Assembly: GCF_042675965.1 (NCBI RefSeq)
Contig: NZ_JBHTKJ010000007.1
Span: forward strand, 434,001-498,000
Direction: 5' to 3'
DNA length: 64,000 nucleotides
From: Virgibacillus_R byunsanensis
GTDB lineage: Bacteria; Bacillota; Bacilli; Bacillales; Amphibacillaceae
The translations under genes were made by a program, and so were the position numbers. The notes beneath the pieces are model-generated. The model was not told the origin of the DNA. It worked only from the letters and a program-made list of their open reading frames with translations, and did no database searches. Shown one piece after another: positions 51,965 to 60,690 of this stretch (its first letter is position 1; each line of letters opens with the position of its first letter).

Positions 51965-53116
51965 TTATAATTTGTCGATTTGTTTGATTGATTTTGCTGC
52001 TAGTTGCATAATTGTCATGTCGTCCATTGGTGGGTTGTGAAGGCCTGCCCGTACGTCCCGGTAGTAACGTTGCAATGGATTCTGTTGGGACAGGCTTCTT
52101 GCACCTGCAATGCGCATTGCCAGGTCAATTATTTCAATTGCCTGGTTAACAACAGAAAGTTTAACTGCGCCCAGTTCTGGTTTCATGGTTTCGCGTGTTG
52201 CTTCATCACTTTCATCCCATTTAATTGCCACACTATAGAGGAAACTTGAGCTTTGTAATACACGTAGTTCCATCTCACCAATCTTTTCCTTCACATTAGG
52301 CAGGTCAGAAATCGTTCCCTCAATACTATTTGGGGAATACTGTTTTGCAAAGTTTACGGCGTATTCTTGTGCAGCACGTGCTATTCCCAGATAACATGCC
52401 GGTATGTGTAACAACCAACCAGCCGCTGGTTTCTTACCAGGTGTGAGATTTTCTACTAGGTCATCTTTACCTACATGTACATTTTCTAAAACAATATCAT
52501 GACTGCCGCTTGCTTTCATGGCGATTGAATCCCATGTTTCATCTACTCTAAGGCCTTCATTTTCACGTTTCACTAGAAAATTAGCAACCCTGTCTGTGCC
52601 GTCAATAGATGCGCTGACGACGAAATAAGATAGGATAGGAGCAAGTGTTGTGAAACTTTTTCTTCCGTTAATTATCCATCCACTTTCAACTTGTTTTGCT
52701 ACAGTTTCTGGTCTTCCACCACGTGTTGGGCTGCCTGTTGCTGGTTCCGTAGCAGCGTTATTTAGTAGTGATCCATTTTCCATAACGTCTGTAGCGAAAG
52801 CTTGATACTTGTGTTCATCCCATATGTTGTTTTCACCCATAAACATCGTTATTCCCATGTGCCAGCCAATGGATAGTGCTGTCGCACCGTCTGCTTTTGC
52901 TATTGTTTCTTGAAGACGAAGCATTTCGTTCAGTGATATTCCTAATCCACCATATTGTTTCGGTATCGTTAATGCAGGGTAACCAATCTTTTTTAGGTCG
53001 TGAAAGTTTTCAAATGGAAATGTTCCATTTTCATCATGTTTTTGAGCTCTTTGTGCGAAAGGTTTAACGGTTTTTTGTAAAGCTTTGATTCGTTCTTCGG
53101 TTTTTTCAAGTTCCAT
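51965..53116 (-). CDS. Acyl-CoA dehydrogenase-family flavoprotein (YdbM/DszC-like)
   Basis: About 383 residues. N-terminal helical domain (IPKQYGGLGISLNEMLRLQE), beta domain (NNAATEPATGSPTRGG ... FTTLAPILSYFVVSAS) and C-terminal helical domain (MRIAGARSLSQQNPLQRYYRDVRAGLHNPP). The RDVRAGLHNPPMDD end is characteristic of the DszC/SfnC/YdbM branch, whose members use reduced flavin on sulfur or amine compounds; a classical fatty-acyl-CoA role is less likely. ATG 53116 is better spaced from GGAG than ATG 53125. Confidence 0.8.
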   Translation of the reverse strand: MELEKTEERIKALQKTVKPFAQRAQKHDENGTFPFENFHDLKKIGYPALTIPKQYGGLGISLNEMLRLQETIAKADGATALSIGWHMGITMFMGENNIWDEHKYQAFATDVMENGSLLNNAATEPATGSPTRGGRPETVAKQVESGWIINGRKSFTTLAPILSYFVVSASIDGTDRVANFLVKRENEGLRVDETWDSIAMKASGSHDIVLENVHVGKDDLVENLTPGKKPAAGWLLHIPACYLGIARAAQEYAVNFAKQYSPNSIEGTISDLPNVKEKIGEMELRVLQSSSFLYSVAIKWDESDEATRETMKPELGAVKLSVVNQAIEIIDLAMRIAGARSLSQQNPLQRYYRDVRAGLHNPPMDDMTIMQLAAKSIKQIDKL

Positions 53117-53331
53117 TAGTTTCATACTCCATCACTCACTTTTAATTCTTATTAGTTAACTCGGATTTATGTAGTATATTATTTCATTTACGTATGGAAA
53201 GTGCAAGGTTTTGATATGCTGTACTACCAACGTGTAAATGTATCTTTTATACTGCTGATAGTAGCCCTACTAATATTTCCCCAAACGGAGGAATAAAATG
53301 TACAAACAGCAACTTAAGGGAGACTGGTAAT

Positions 53332-53793
53332 ATGAGGGGTGGTCAAGGAAAAGGACTGATTATCTTATTATTAGTAGTAATGGTAGGTATTGCTTCAACC
53401 GTTTACATTCTCTATATCTTGTCTCCAGAACGTCAAGCTGAAAAAGCGGTTGATTCCTTTTATACATTTGAACAAGACGGAGCATTTTCAAGTTCCTGGG
53501 CAATGTTTCATCCGTTTATGCAGGAGAAGTTTGACAAGGCGCATTACATACAGGATCGTGCCCATGTTTTTATGAATCATCTTGGGGTTACGACGTTTAG
53601 TTTTACGATAGATGATACACAAGAAATCAGAAATTGGAAAATAGACAAAGATAGAGAAGCAATTGATATAGTCTATAACGTAACCGTAGCACAACATTAT
53701 CAAGGTAAATATGGTAACTTTACCTTGGTGCAGAATGTATATGCCACAAAATTAGAAGGGGAGTGGAGATTGCTTTGGGATTATAAGAAATAA
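53332..53793 (+). CDS. Small membrane-anchored extracellular protein of unknown function
   Basis: 153 residues. One N-terminal membrane segment (GLIILLLVVMVGIASTVYILYIL) after a short basic stretch, then an outside domain starting SPERQAEKAVDSFYTFEQDG. The mix of helix and strands, and the ending EGEWRLLWDYKK, resemble an NTF2-like fold. Function not recognised. Own ribosome binding site (AAGGGAGA) and terminator, so a single-gene unit. Confidence 0.8.
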   Translation: MRGGQGKGLIILLLVVMVGIASTVYILYILSPERQAEKAVDSFYTFEQDGAFSSSWAMFHPFMQEKFDKAHYIQDRAHVFMNHLGVTTFSFTIDDTQEIRNWKIDKDREAIDIVYNVTVAQHYQGKYGNFTLVQNVYATKLEGEWRLLWDYKK

Positions 53794-53795
53794 GG

Positions 53796-53826
53796 ATGGG
53801 CTAATTTGTGACTCAGCCCATTTTTA
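53796..53826. terminator. Rho-independent terminator
   Basis: ATGGGCT and AGCCCAT flank a 12-nt loop, followed by TTTTT; it can also serve the convergent YitT-like gene. Confidence 0.8.
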
Positions 53827-53833
53827 GATAAAA

Positions 53834-54667
53834 CTATCTCCCTTTGTATCCTTTTTTAAAAATTTCCTGAACCCCATGTACGGTGACATAAGCGTTTGGG
53901 TCAATTCGCATGATGATTTTTCTGAAGGAAACGATTTCATGTTTATTAATGACAAGATATAAGATTTCACGTTCTGTTTTTGTATAGCCACCTTTACCTT
54001 CAAGTACGGTGATTCCACGAGCCATTTTAGTGGTGACTGCGTCTAACACTTCGTCAGGGTAGTTGGATATGATCGTAACAGCTGTCCGTTCGTTGGCACC
54101 TTCCACGATTACATCAATAACTTTAGCCCCCATGTAGACTGCAACCAAGGTATACATTGCTTTTTCCTGTCCTATTATAAAAGCAGATCCGGCTATAACC
54201 AAAATATCGATGATTAGCATTCCTTTTCCGATACTCCAGCCTAGTAGTTGATTGGCAAGCCTTGCAAGAATTGCTGATCCCCCTGAAGTACCGCCTGTGC
54301 GGAAGATGAGTCCAAGGCCAGTACCAACTGCTAGACCCGCAAATAATGCTGCTAATAATGTATCACCATTAATTTCTTCGCCCCAATCAACCGTGAAATG
54401 TAAGAAAAAAGAGGAGAAAATAATCGCAATGATCGTATAGATAATCACACGTTTATCGAAAAACTTATAACCTAATGCAACAAGCACCGAATTTAGCACG
54501 AAATTGACAAGACCTGGTGACCACTCAAATAAATAATAGGTAACAATAGTTATACCAATTACACCGCCCTCAGACAGGCGATTAGGAATAGCAAAATAGT
54601 TTACACCAATGGCAAAAATAAAGGAACCGATAAGGATCAATAGGACATCTTTAACTATTTTTTTCAT
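53834..54667 (-). CDS. YitT family membrane protein (DUF161/DUF2179)
   Basis: 277 residues: five hydrophobic helices in the first ~190, with GVNYFAIPNRLSEGGVIGITI and RTGGTSGGSAILARL, then a cytoplasmic DUF2179 domain (TAVTIISNYPDEVLDAVTTKMARGITVLEG). Function of the family is unknown; some members are linked to transport of small solutes. Own GAGAGGG site. Confidence 0.9.
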   Translation of the reverse strand: MKKIVKDVLLILIGSFIFAIGVNYFAIPNRLSEGGVIGITIVTYYLFEWSPGLVNFVLNSVLVALGYKFFDKRVIIYTIIAIIFSSFFLHFTVDWGEEINGDTLLAALFAGLAVGTGLGLIFRTGGTSGGSAILARLANQLLGWSIGKGMLIIDILVIAGSAFIIGQEKAMYTLVAVYMGAKVIDVIVEGANERTAVTIISNYPDEVLDAVTTKMARGITVLEGKGGYTKTEREILYLVINKHEIVSFRKIIMRIDPNAYVTVHGVQEIFKKGYKGR

Positions 54668-54738
54668 CGATCCCTCTCCTCTCTATATTATCTTATACTA
54701 TATCATTAGGATAACTATAGATTGAACCATAAATCAAC

Positions 54739-56571
54739 TTAAATTTCTCCAGCAATTCGATATACATAAATTTTCCACGGTGAGGAGCTATTCTCAAAAC
54801 TACGCTCATACAGAAGTCCTGTTTCTTCATGGTTTATTATCGGTAGAGCTGAAAAGACATAATCTCCACCCAGCTCTTGGAGTACTTCTGTATTGATATC
54901 CAATTGTTCAATTTCTTCTTCACTATCTTTTCTAAACAGATAGTTTTTACCTAGTTCGCCTACATACATATACAACCTGCCACCCCACGTGTCGAAGTAG
55001 TTTTCCAATGCTGGATTCTTTTCAAGCTCGTTTTCAGTCACTTCCCGAAATTTATGTTTATATTCAAGCGGAAAGCTGTTGTTATACGTATCCAGTGTAT
55101 AGAATCCGTTATATTGTGCGATGGTTGGGTGCATGGCAACGCTAACGACTCTGTATTTAGATTGGTCTTTACCAATATAGTTCTCGATTTCCTCGAACAA
55201 TCCTTCAGAATAAAATTCGTTATATGTCGGGGTACCAATATGGCTGTACTTGATTTCTTCAGTCATGGTAAAAAGCAATGTACATTGTGCGATGATTAAT
55301 ACGCTGACCACTATCTTCCCGAATTTCAGATACTTCCATAAAATGAACAATGCCAGAGCGAAACATATATACCAGATTACAGGATCCAAAAAGTGAATCC
55401 GACTAAAATTAAAGGTGTTAATAATCTTGAACTCATCTTTTAGTACCCTCATGCCTTCCCAGTACCAACATGCATACCAAAGCGAAAGTATTACGTTTGT
55501 GAAAAATAATCCGAGTAATAGTTTCGGCTTTACGTTCTGATAAGCAGCGACAAGAAAAGCAAGCCCAATGACTGGTATTAAGATGGTCGTATGAACTGCC
55601 ATATCATGTGTGTGGCCATTGGCAAAATTATGGAAAAATAACTCGAGTGTACCGGCTAAATCCTTGTGTCCCAGATCATTTTCGATACGATGGGATGTGT
55701 TGTCTTTATTTATAAACATCGAATAAATTAATAGGTAATTTTTGACCAAATATAGGAACGTCATACATGAAATTGCTGTAAAGAATATCCAGTTTGCTTT
55801 TCTTTTACGAATCCAATTCACAAGCCATATAACGCACATTAATCCAAGGAAAAATACAAACGTTAAAATAAAGCTTGAGAAAAAAGGGAAGAGGAGCAGG
55901 ATGATCCAATAGTATTTCGGTGTATGTTTCCCGTTCCTATAAATCGTAAGGAAGATGTGGAGTGCTAGTGGTAATCCGGCAATTGATAATAACCCTGATG
56001 GCCAAAAAGGCAAAAGCGCAAATCCTAAAGCTACACCACTGGTAATAAAATCGTTTTTTTCTCTGTAAAAGATATGATTCTTCAGCAGTACGTACATACC
56101 GAAAAAGGCAACAAAGCGCATAATGGTTTGGCCAATTGTATAAGCCGTCATTGGTTCGAATAATACATACAACCAAACCATCACATCAAGACCGGAAGCG
56201 AGGGAACTTCTAGGCAGACCATTAATTACGTTTGGTAGTGTTGTGTCTGTTAGGGAAAATGGTTGCCCACTATCTATGAGTAGTTTATACCAAACGATGT
56301 TTGAATCTAAATTATCATGAACACGGATATGAGTATCCCCACCTAATATATAGTAGGGCATCAGATAGGCAAGGATAATGAAGCATGCCATCCATATGAA
56401 TCTATTTTTCTGGATAAGCGCAACTAAGGCATGGCGAATGCCAAGTTTTCTAAGCAGATAAGAAAGTATAAAAACTTTCTTTATTTGCATAAGTGCAACT
56501 AGGTCATTCGCTATAAAGGCATGGCGAATGCCAAGTTTTCTAATAAAATTGGTGTAAACAGTTGACCACAT
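54739..56571 (-). CDS. Polytopic membrane protein, GT-C-like (DUF6044 type), with repeat-derived N-terminus
   Basis: About 610 residues. After an unusual first ~65 residues the protein starts its first true membrane helix (MACFIILAYLMPYYILGG), then GGDTHIRVHDNLDSNIVW, a luminal acidic loop typical of GT-C glycosyltransferases, about ten more helices and a ~150-residue soluble tail. It probably transfers a lipid-linked sugar outside the membrane. A GAGG is spaced 9 nt before ATG 56571, which overlaps the end of the aminotransferase gene. Residues ~15-60 (RKLGIRHA twice) are translated from palindromic repeats; the next ATG (about 56382) lacks a good site. Confidence 0.78.
   Translation of the reverse strand: MWSTVYTNFIRKLGIRHAFIANDLVALMQIKKVFILSYLLRKLGIRHALVALIQKNRFIWMACFIILAYLMPYYILGGDTHIRVHDNLDSNIVWYKLLIDSGQPFSLTDTTLPNVINGLPRSSLASGLDVMVWLYVLFEPMTAYTIGQTIMRFVAFFGMYVLLKNHIFYREKNDFITSGVALGFALLPFWPSGLLSIAGLPLALHIFLTIYRNGKHTPKYYWIILLLFPFFSSFILTFVFFLGLMCVIWLVNWIRKRKANWIFFTAISCMTFLYLVKNYLLIYSMFINKDNTSHRIENDLGHKDLAGTLELFFHNFANGHTHDMAVHTTILIPVIGLAFLVAAYQNVKPKLLLGLFFTNVILSLWYACWYWEGMRVLKDEFKIINTFNFSRIHFLDPVIWYICFALALFILWKYLKFGKIVVSVLIIAQCTLLFTMTEEIKYSHIGTPTYNEFYSEGLFEEIENYIGKDQSKYRVVSVAMHPTIAQYNGFYTLDTYNNSFPLEYKHKFREVTENELEKNPALENYFDTWGGRLYMYVGELGKNYLFRKDSEEEIEQLDINTEVLQELGGDYVFSALPIINHEETGLLYERSFENSSSPWKIYVYRIAGEI
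56412..56543. repeat. Two tandem palindromic repeats lying within coding sequence
   Basis: Units at 56412-56453 and 56454-56543, each ending GGCATGGCGAATGCCAAGTTTTCTAA, with GATAAGAAAGTATAAAAACT and GCATAAGTGCAACTAGGTCA between. The end of the second unit supplies the TAG stop of the aminotransferase gene, while both units are read through in the other frame by the 54739-56571 gene. Confidence 0.85.
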
Positions 56572-57664
56572 GATCGACATCCTCTTTTTCTATTCCGTAA
56601 TATAATGGTAGGCGAACGAGTTTTTGACTTTCGGTAGTGGTATATTGGTCAACGCCTGAGAAGCTTCCATTTCTTTTGCCTGCGTGGGCTGAATGAAGCG
56701 GTACATAATGCGATACAGCCATAATTCCCTGATCGTTTAGAAACTCGATCAGGTGGCTGCGTTCCTCTTCACAACTCGTTTTTAAATAATAGAGATGACC
56801 ATTGTGTTCACAGGAATCCGGAACAGTAGGTCCTGATAGTTCCCTGGAATCAAATAATGGCTGCAATTCATAATCATAGTACTCCCAAATTAGTTTGCGT
56901 TCATGGTTTATGGTTTCTGCATGTTCTAATTGCACGTGGAGGTAAGCGGCATTCAAATCACTTAATAAATAGGAAGAACCAATGTCCCGCCACGTATATT
57001 TATCGACCATACCTTTAATAAACTGCTCCCGATTCGTTCCTTTTTCCTGTAAAATTTCAGCGCGTTCGACTGCGGATTCCTCATTTATAATGAGGGCACC
57101 ACCTTCTCCACATGTGATATTTTTCGTTTCGTGAAAGCTTATGGTACCGAAATGGCCTATTGTTCCTAAAGGTTCTTCTTTATACGTACTTAATAGGGCT
57201 TGTGCAGCATCTTCAATAACCCATAAATGGTGGCGGTAAGCGATATCCATAATCGCATGCATGTCACAGGCGATTCCTGCATAATGAACAATGACGATTG
57301 CTTTTGTATGCTCCGTTATTGCTTCTTCGATTTTGACGGGGTTAATGTTCATCGTTGATGGTTCCACATCAACAAATCGAATGGAGGCTCCCCTTAATGC
57401 AAAAGCATTAGCTGTTGAAACGAAGGTATACGATGGCATAATAACTTCATCACCTTCTGAGACTTCGGTCAACAATGCTGTCATTTCAAGTGCTGCTGTG
57501 CAGGAAGGTGTAAGAAGTGCCTTTTCGCAGTCAAGATGTTTCTCTAGCCAATTCGTGCATTTTTGGCCAAACGGTCCATTTCCGGATAGTTTGGATTGAG
57601 TCATTGCTTCTTGTATTGCTTGTGATTCTTTGCCGATTACACATGGTTTATTAAAAGGAATCAA
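56540..57664 (-). CDS. wecE: PLP-dependent sugar aminotransferase (WecE/RffA-like, DegT family)
   Basis: 374 residues. Starts IPFNKPCVIGKE, contains the PLP-binding Lys in SFHETKNITCGEGG, the SCTAALEM phosphate loop and VHYAGIACDMHAIM. The expected reaction is amination of dTDP-4-keto-6-deoxyglucose to dTDP-4-amino-4,6-dideoxygalactose; the RmlA/RmlB genes upstream provide the substrate. A gluco-configured product cannot be excluded. Its stop codon lies in a palindromic repeat, so the last residues may not be ancestral. Confidence 0.88.
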   Translation of the reverse strand: MIPFNKPCVIGKESQAIQEAMTQSKLSGNGPFGQKCTNWLEKHLDCEKALLTPSCTAALEMTALLTEVSEGDEVIMPSYTFVSTANAFALRGASIRFVDVEPSTMNINPVKIEEAITEHTKAIVIVHYAGIACDMHAIMDIAYRHHLWVIEDAAQALLSTYKEEPLGTIGHFGTISFHETKNITCGEGGALIINEESAVERAEILQEKGTNREQFIKGMVDKYTWRDIGSSYLLSDLNAAYLHVQLEHAETINHERKLIWEYYDYELQPLFDSRELSGPTVPDSCEHNGHLYYLKTSCEEERSHLIEFLNDQGIMAVSHYVPLHSAHAGKRNGSFSGVDQYTTTESQKLVRLPLYYGIEKEDVDHVVNCLHQFY

Positions 57665-57670
57665 TCGTTA

Positions 57671-58027
57671 TCACCTCATCACGATTATGCCTAAAACAAT
57701 AAGTGAGATTCCTACTACCTTTTGTGGACTTACTGGCTCCCCGAATAAAAATGCGGAAAAGAGGAATACAAGCACAAAAGACAGACTCATAAATGGATAG
57801 GCATAACTAATGTTGAATTTTGTCATGGCGGCCATCCAAAACAAAGCTGCGATAAAAGCAGAGAATAATCCAGATAAAATCCAAGGATTTAATAAAAGTT
57901 GTAATAAAAACGTGAACTTTTCCACCCATGGTTCTGGAAGTCCGCCGTAATCATCTATTTTCCATTTCAACACTAACTGTCCATAAACCGTGAATAAAAT
58001 AGTTCCGAAGATAAATAGATATCCCAA
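57671..58027 (-). CDS. Small EamA/SMR-type membrane protein (ArnE/ArnF-like flippase)
   Basis: 118 residues, four membrane helices. FTVYGQLVLKWKI and NISYAYPFMSLSFVLVFLFSAFLFGEPVS match the SMR-like proteins that flip undecaprenyl-phosphate-linked aminosugars. It sits between the aminotransferase (6 bp) and acetyltransferase (2 bp) genes, in keeping with moving the finished lipid-linked sugar across the membrane. Confidence 0.82.
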   Translation of the reverse strand: MGYLFIFGTILFTVYGQLVLKWKIDDYGGLPEPWVEKFTFLLQLLLNPWILSGLFSAFIAALFWMAAMTKFNISYAYPFMSLSFVLVFLFSAFLFGEPVSPQKVVGISLIVLGIIVMR

Positions 58028-58029
58028 GG

Positions 58030-58716
58030 CTACACACCATTTAGAGCAGTTCGGTTCAGTTTATGGTACACATCAATGGTATGGGATAGTCTGAATCCAA
58101 GTGCATAAAATAAATTCAAAGAAGTTACATTAGCTGCAGAAATGGATGTGCGTAATTGATCATGGCCGAGCTTTAATTGGGTGTAGCACCCCTGACTTGT
58201 AAACGCTTTGGCTAATCCTTTATTTTGATATTCTTTTTTAATTCCGAGTAGTAGGACTTTGTCATTTTCATACGCATAAAAGCCTGCTAATCCTCCTTTG
58301 TAATACAGGGCACAAATTTGGTCATTTGCCTGGAGGTCCTTCACCCAATTTCGGTAGCGAAGATCGGCCATAGACGAGGGAATGTTGAAATCCCGGTGAA
58401 AACGTCCATGCGTAAAAACTTCTTCAGCAATTTCATTGATGTCTTTAGAATTATATTCCTTAGATATCAACGTGTCTTCGTTAGAAAAAAGGTTCAGTTT
58501 TTCCTTCGTGCATACCGGTTCAATTAAGGTGTCTACATAATAAAAGCCGTGTCTTAAGAGTTTTTTTGGACTTTCCAAAGGATCCACTTTTAGTGTGTAA
58601 TGCCCGGGGTGTTTATCTGAACTTTTTAGGGCTTCGTCTGTTGTAGAGGTGAGTTCGTACGTGTTAATGTTGAAATTCCGTCTGTCCCATGGTGTTTCTT
58701 TTATATAATTTTCCAT
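58030..58716 (-). CDS. wecD: GNAT N-acetyltransferase for a dTDP-4-amino sugar (WecD/RffC-like)
   Basis: 228 residues. The N-terminal half (MENYIKETPWDRRNFNINTYEL) resembles WecD; the C-terminal half is a GNAT fold with KVLLLGIKKEYQNKGLAKAF as the acetyl-CoA pyrophosphate loop and SAANVTSLNLFYALGF. It would acetylate the 4-amino group made by the WecE-like enzyme. ATG 58716 follows GGAG at 8 nt and begins 4 nt after the GT2 stop; a longer frame to 58797 is not supported. Confidence 0.85.
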   Translation of the reverse strand: MENYIKETPWDRRNFNINTYELTSTTDEALKSSDKHPGHYTLKVDPLESPKKLLRHGFYYVDTLIEPVCTKEKLNLFSNEDTLISKEYNSKDINEIAEEVFTHGRFHRDFNIPSSMADLRYRNWVKDLQANDQICALYYKGGLAGFYAYENDKVLLLGIKKEYQNKGLAKAFTSQGCYTQLKLGHDQLRTSISAANVTSLNLFYALGFRLSHTIDVYHKLNRTALNGV

Positions 58717-58720
58717 AAGA

Positions 58721-59680
58721 TCAACTCCGTTTTTCAGTTTCTCGTATTCTCTCTGTTGTTTCTCTAACGAGGTAAAGAGGTCGTGCTTTCGTTTCATTGA
58801 ACACTTTTCCTAGGTATAACCCGAGAACACCGAAGTTAAAGAAAACCAATCCTCCGATGAAATAGATGGATACCATTACACTGGTCCATCCTTGAACAGG
58901 TTCAGCCAGGAAAAAATAGCGAGCAAATAAATACATGCCGTAAATAAATGATCCCAGAGAGATTAAAAAGCCGAATTGAATGGATAATCGAAGCGGCTTG
59001 TTGGATTGGGATATGATAGCATCTGTCGCTAACGTGACTAATTTTTTTATATTATAAGATGTTTTGCCTTTGCGTCTGGAATTGTGTTCGATTTGAACGG
59101 TACCGGTTTTATAGCCCATCCATTGGATAAATAACGGATAGAAACGGTTTTGCTCCCGCATCTGTCGAAAATTCTCTACTACTTTTTTTGAGCTAATACT
59201 AAAGTTGGCGATCGTATGGTCTGATGTACGCCCCGTTAGGTAATCATAAACGCGGTAAAATAGTTGTGATGACTTTCGTTTGATCCATTTGTCCTGGCGT
59301 TGTACCCGATTACCAAATACAACTTCATATCCTTCTTGGGCTTTTTCATACAATGTTTTGATTTCTTCTGGACGGTCTTGCAAATCACAATCCATTACGA
59401 CGATCCAGTCACCGCTGGTATGGTCAAGGCCAGCAGTAATTGCGTGATGCTGACCAAAATTGCGCGTGAGATCTATTCCTTTAATGCGTTCATCTTCGTC
59501 ACTTAGTTGTTTAATCGTCGTCCATGCGTCGTCTGGGCTACTGTCATTGACTAAAATGATTTCAAATTGGGCTGGTATGGTTTCGATGGCGTTCGTTACA
59601 CGGCTGCAAAGCATTTTTAAACAGAGATCACAACCATAAACAGGAACTACAACCGAGATTTTTGAAGGGTTTGGTCCCAT
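58721..59680 (-). CDS. Family 2 glycosyltransferase, polyprenyl-phosphate type (GtrB/DPM1-like)
   Basis: About 319 residues. SVVVPVYGCD, ILVNDSSPDDAW and the metal motif VMDCDLQDRPEE belong to GT2; RNFGQHHAITAGLDHTSGDW is typical of GtrB/YkcC. Two C-terminal membrane helices anchor it. It should transfer the sugar from dTDP to undecaprenyl phosphate. It overlaps the RmlB gene end by about 34 bp with no clear ribosome binding site, so translation is probably coupled; the start is uncertain between 59695 and 59680. Confidence 0.88.
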   Translation of the reverse strand: MGPNPSKISVVVPVYGCDLCLKMLCSRVTNAIETIPAQFEIILVNDSSPDDAWTTIKQLSDEDERIKGIDLTRNFGQHHAITAGLDHTSGDWIVVMDCDLQDRPEEIKTLYEKAQEGYEVVFGNRVQRQDKWIKRKSSQLFYRVYDYLTGRTSDHTIANFSISSKKVVENFRQMREQNRFYPLFIQWMGYKTGTVQIEHNSRRKGKTSYNIKKLVTLATDAIISQSNKPLRLSIQFGFLISLGSFIYGMYLFARYFFLAEPVQGWTSVMVSIYFIGGLVFFNFGVLGLYLGKVFNETKARPLYLVRETTERIRETEKRS

Positions 59681-60690
59681 TGTGCCACATACCAATCTAT
59701 CGTTTTTTTGAGTCCTGACTCTAATGATTCAATCGGTTTCCAGCCCAATGATTCTCTAAGTTTTGTATCATCAACTGCATAACGCCTATCATGTCCTTTA
59801 CGATCAGTTGTAAATGTAATTAAGTTTTTAAAACTGTCTAGTGATCGAGGGGTCTTCACAGCTTGCATGTGATCCAAAATCTCACAAATTTTGACTGCAA
59901 TATCCATGTTAACTTTTTCATTACCACCACCAATGTTATACGTCTCAAAGGCTTTACCGTAATGATAGATGGTATCGAGTGCACGGCAATGATCTTCTAC
60001 ATATAGCCAATCCCTAATATTTTGCCCATCTCCATAAATAGGGATTTCCTCACCCCTTAGAGCGTTTGAAATAATCGTTGGGATAAGCTTTTCCTCGTGT
60101 TGTTTTGGCCCATAGTTATTAGAACTACTGGAAATAACAACATTCATGCCATACGTATGACCAAAGCTCTTCACAAGCATATTGGCGCTTGCTTTTGATG
60201 CACTATAAGGATTCCTAGGGTCATAGGGTGTTTCTTCATGAAATTTCCCATCTTCGCCTAATGAACCATATACTTCATCAGTTGAAATGTGATGAAATCG
60301 TTTTTTTGTTAGTGTGCCTTCCTTTTCCCAAGCGCTTCTTGCTGCCTGAAGGAGAATCATCGTTCCGAGTGTATTTGTTTTCACAAATTCTTTTGCATTT
60401 TTAATCGATCTATCGACATGTGATTCAGCTGCAAAATGGATAACGCCTGAGACATTAAACATAGAAAAAATCGTATTCACAAGCTTTTCATCAGCAATAT
60501 CACCTTGAATAAAGTAGTAGTTTTCTAGACTTTCCAGAGCCTGCAGGTTAGTTCTTGATCCTGCGTACGTGAGTTTATCCAGGTTAATCAGTTGCATGTT
60601 AGGGTACTTTTCTAAATAGTAGTTAATGTAGTTTGCACCGATAAACCCTGCTCCACCAGTAACGAGTAATGTTGGTTTTTGTTTATTCAT
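59647..60690 (-). CDS. rmlB: dTDP-glucose 4,6-dehydratase
   Basis: 347 residues. NAD loop TGGAGFIGANYINYYL, the catalytic triad region HISTDEVYGSLGEDG and YSASKASANMLV (YxxxK), and NNYGPKQHEEKLIPTIISNAL, all diagnostic of RmlB. It makes dTDP-4-keto-6-deoxyglucose. It overlaps rmlA by 4 bp (ATGA). There are no rmlC/rmlD genes here, so rhamnose is not the end product of this cluster. Confidence 0.95.
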   Translation of the reverse strand: MNKQKPTLLVTGGAGFIGANYINYYLEKYPNMQLINLDKLTYAGSRTNLQALESLENYYFIQGDIADEKLVNTIFSMFNVSGVIHFAAESHVDRSIKNAKEFVKTNTLGTMILLQAARSAWEKEGTLTKKRFHHISTDEVYGSLGEDGKFHEETPYDPRNPYSASKASANMLVKSFGHTYGMNVVISSSSNNYGPKQHEEKLIPTIISNALRGEEIPIYGDGQNIRDWLYVEDHCRALDTIYHYGKAFETYNIGGGNEKVNMDIAVKICEILDHMQAVKTPRSLDSFKNLITFTTDRKGHDRRYAVDDTKLRESLGWKPIESLESGLKKTIDWYVAQWDQTLQKSRL

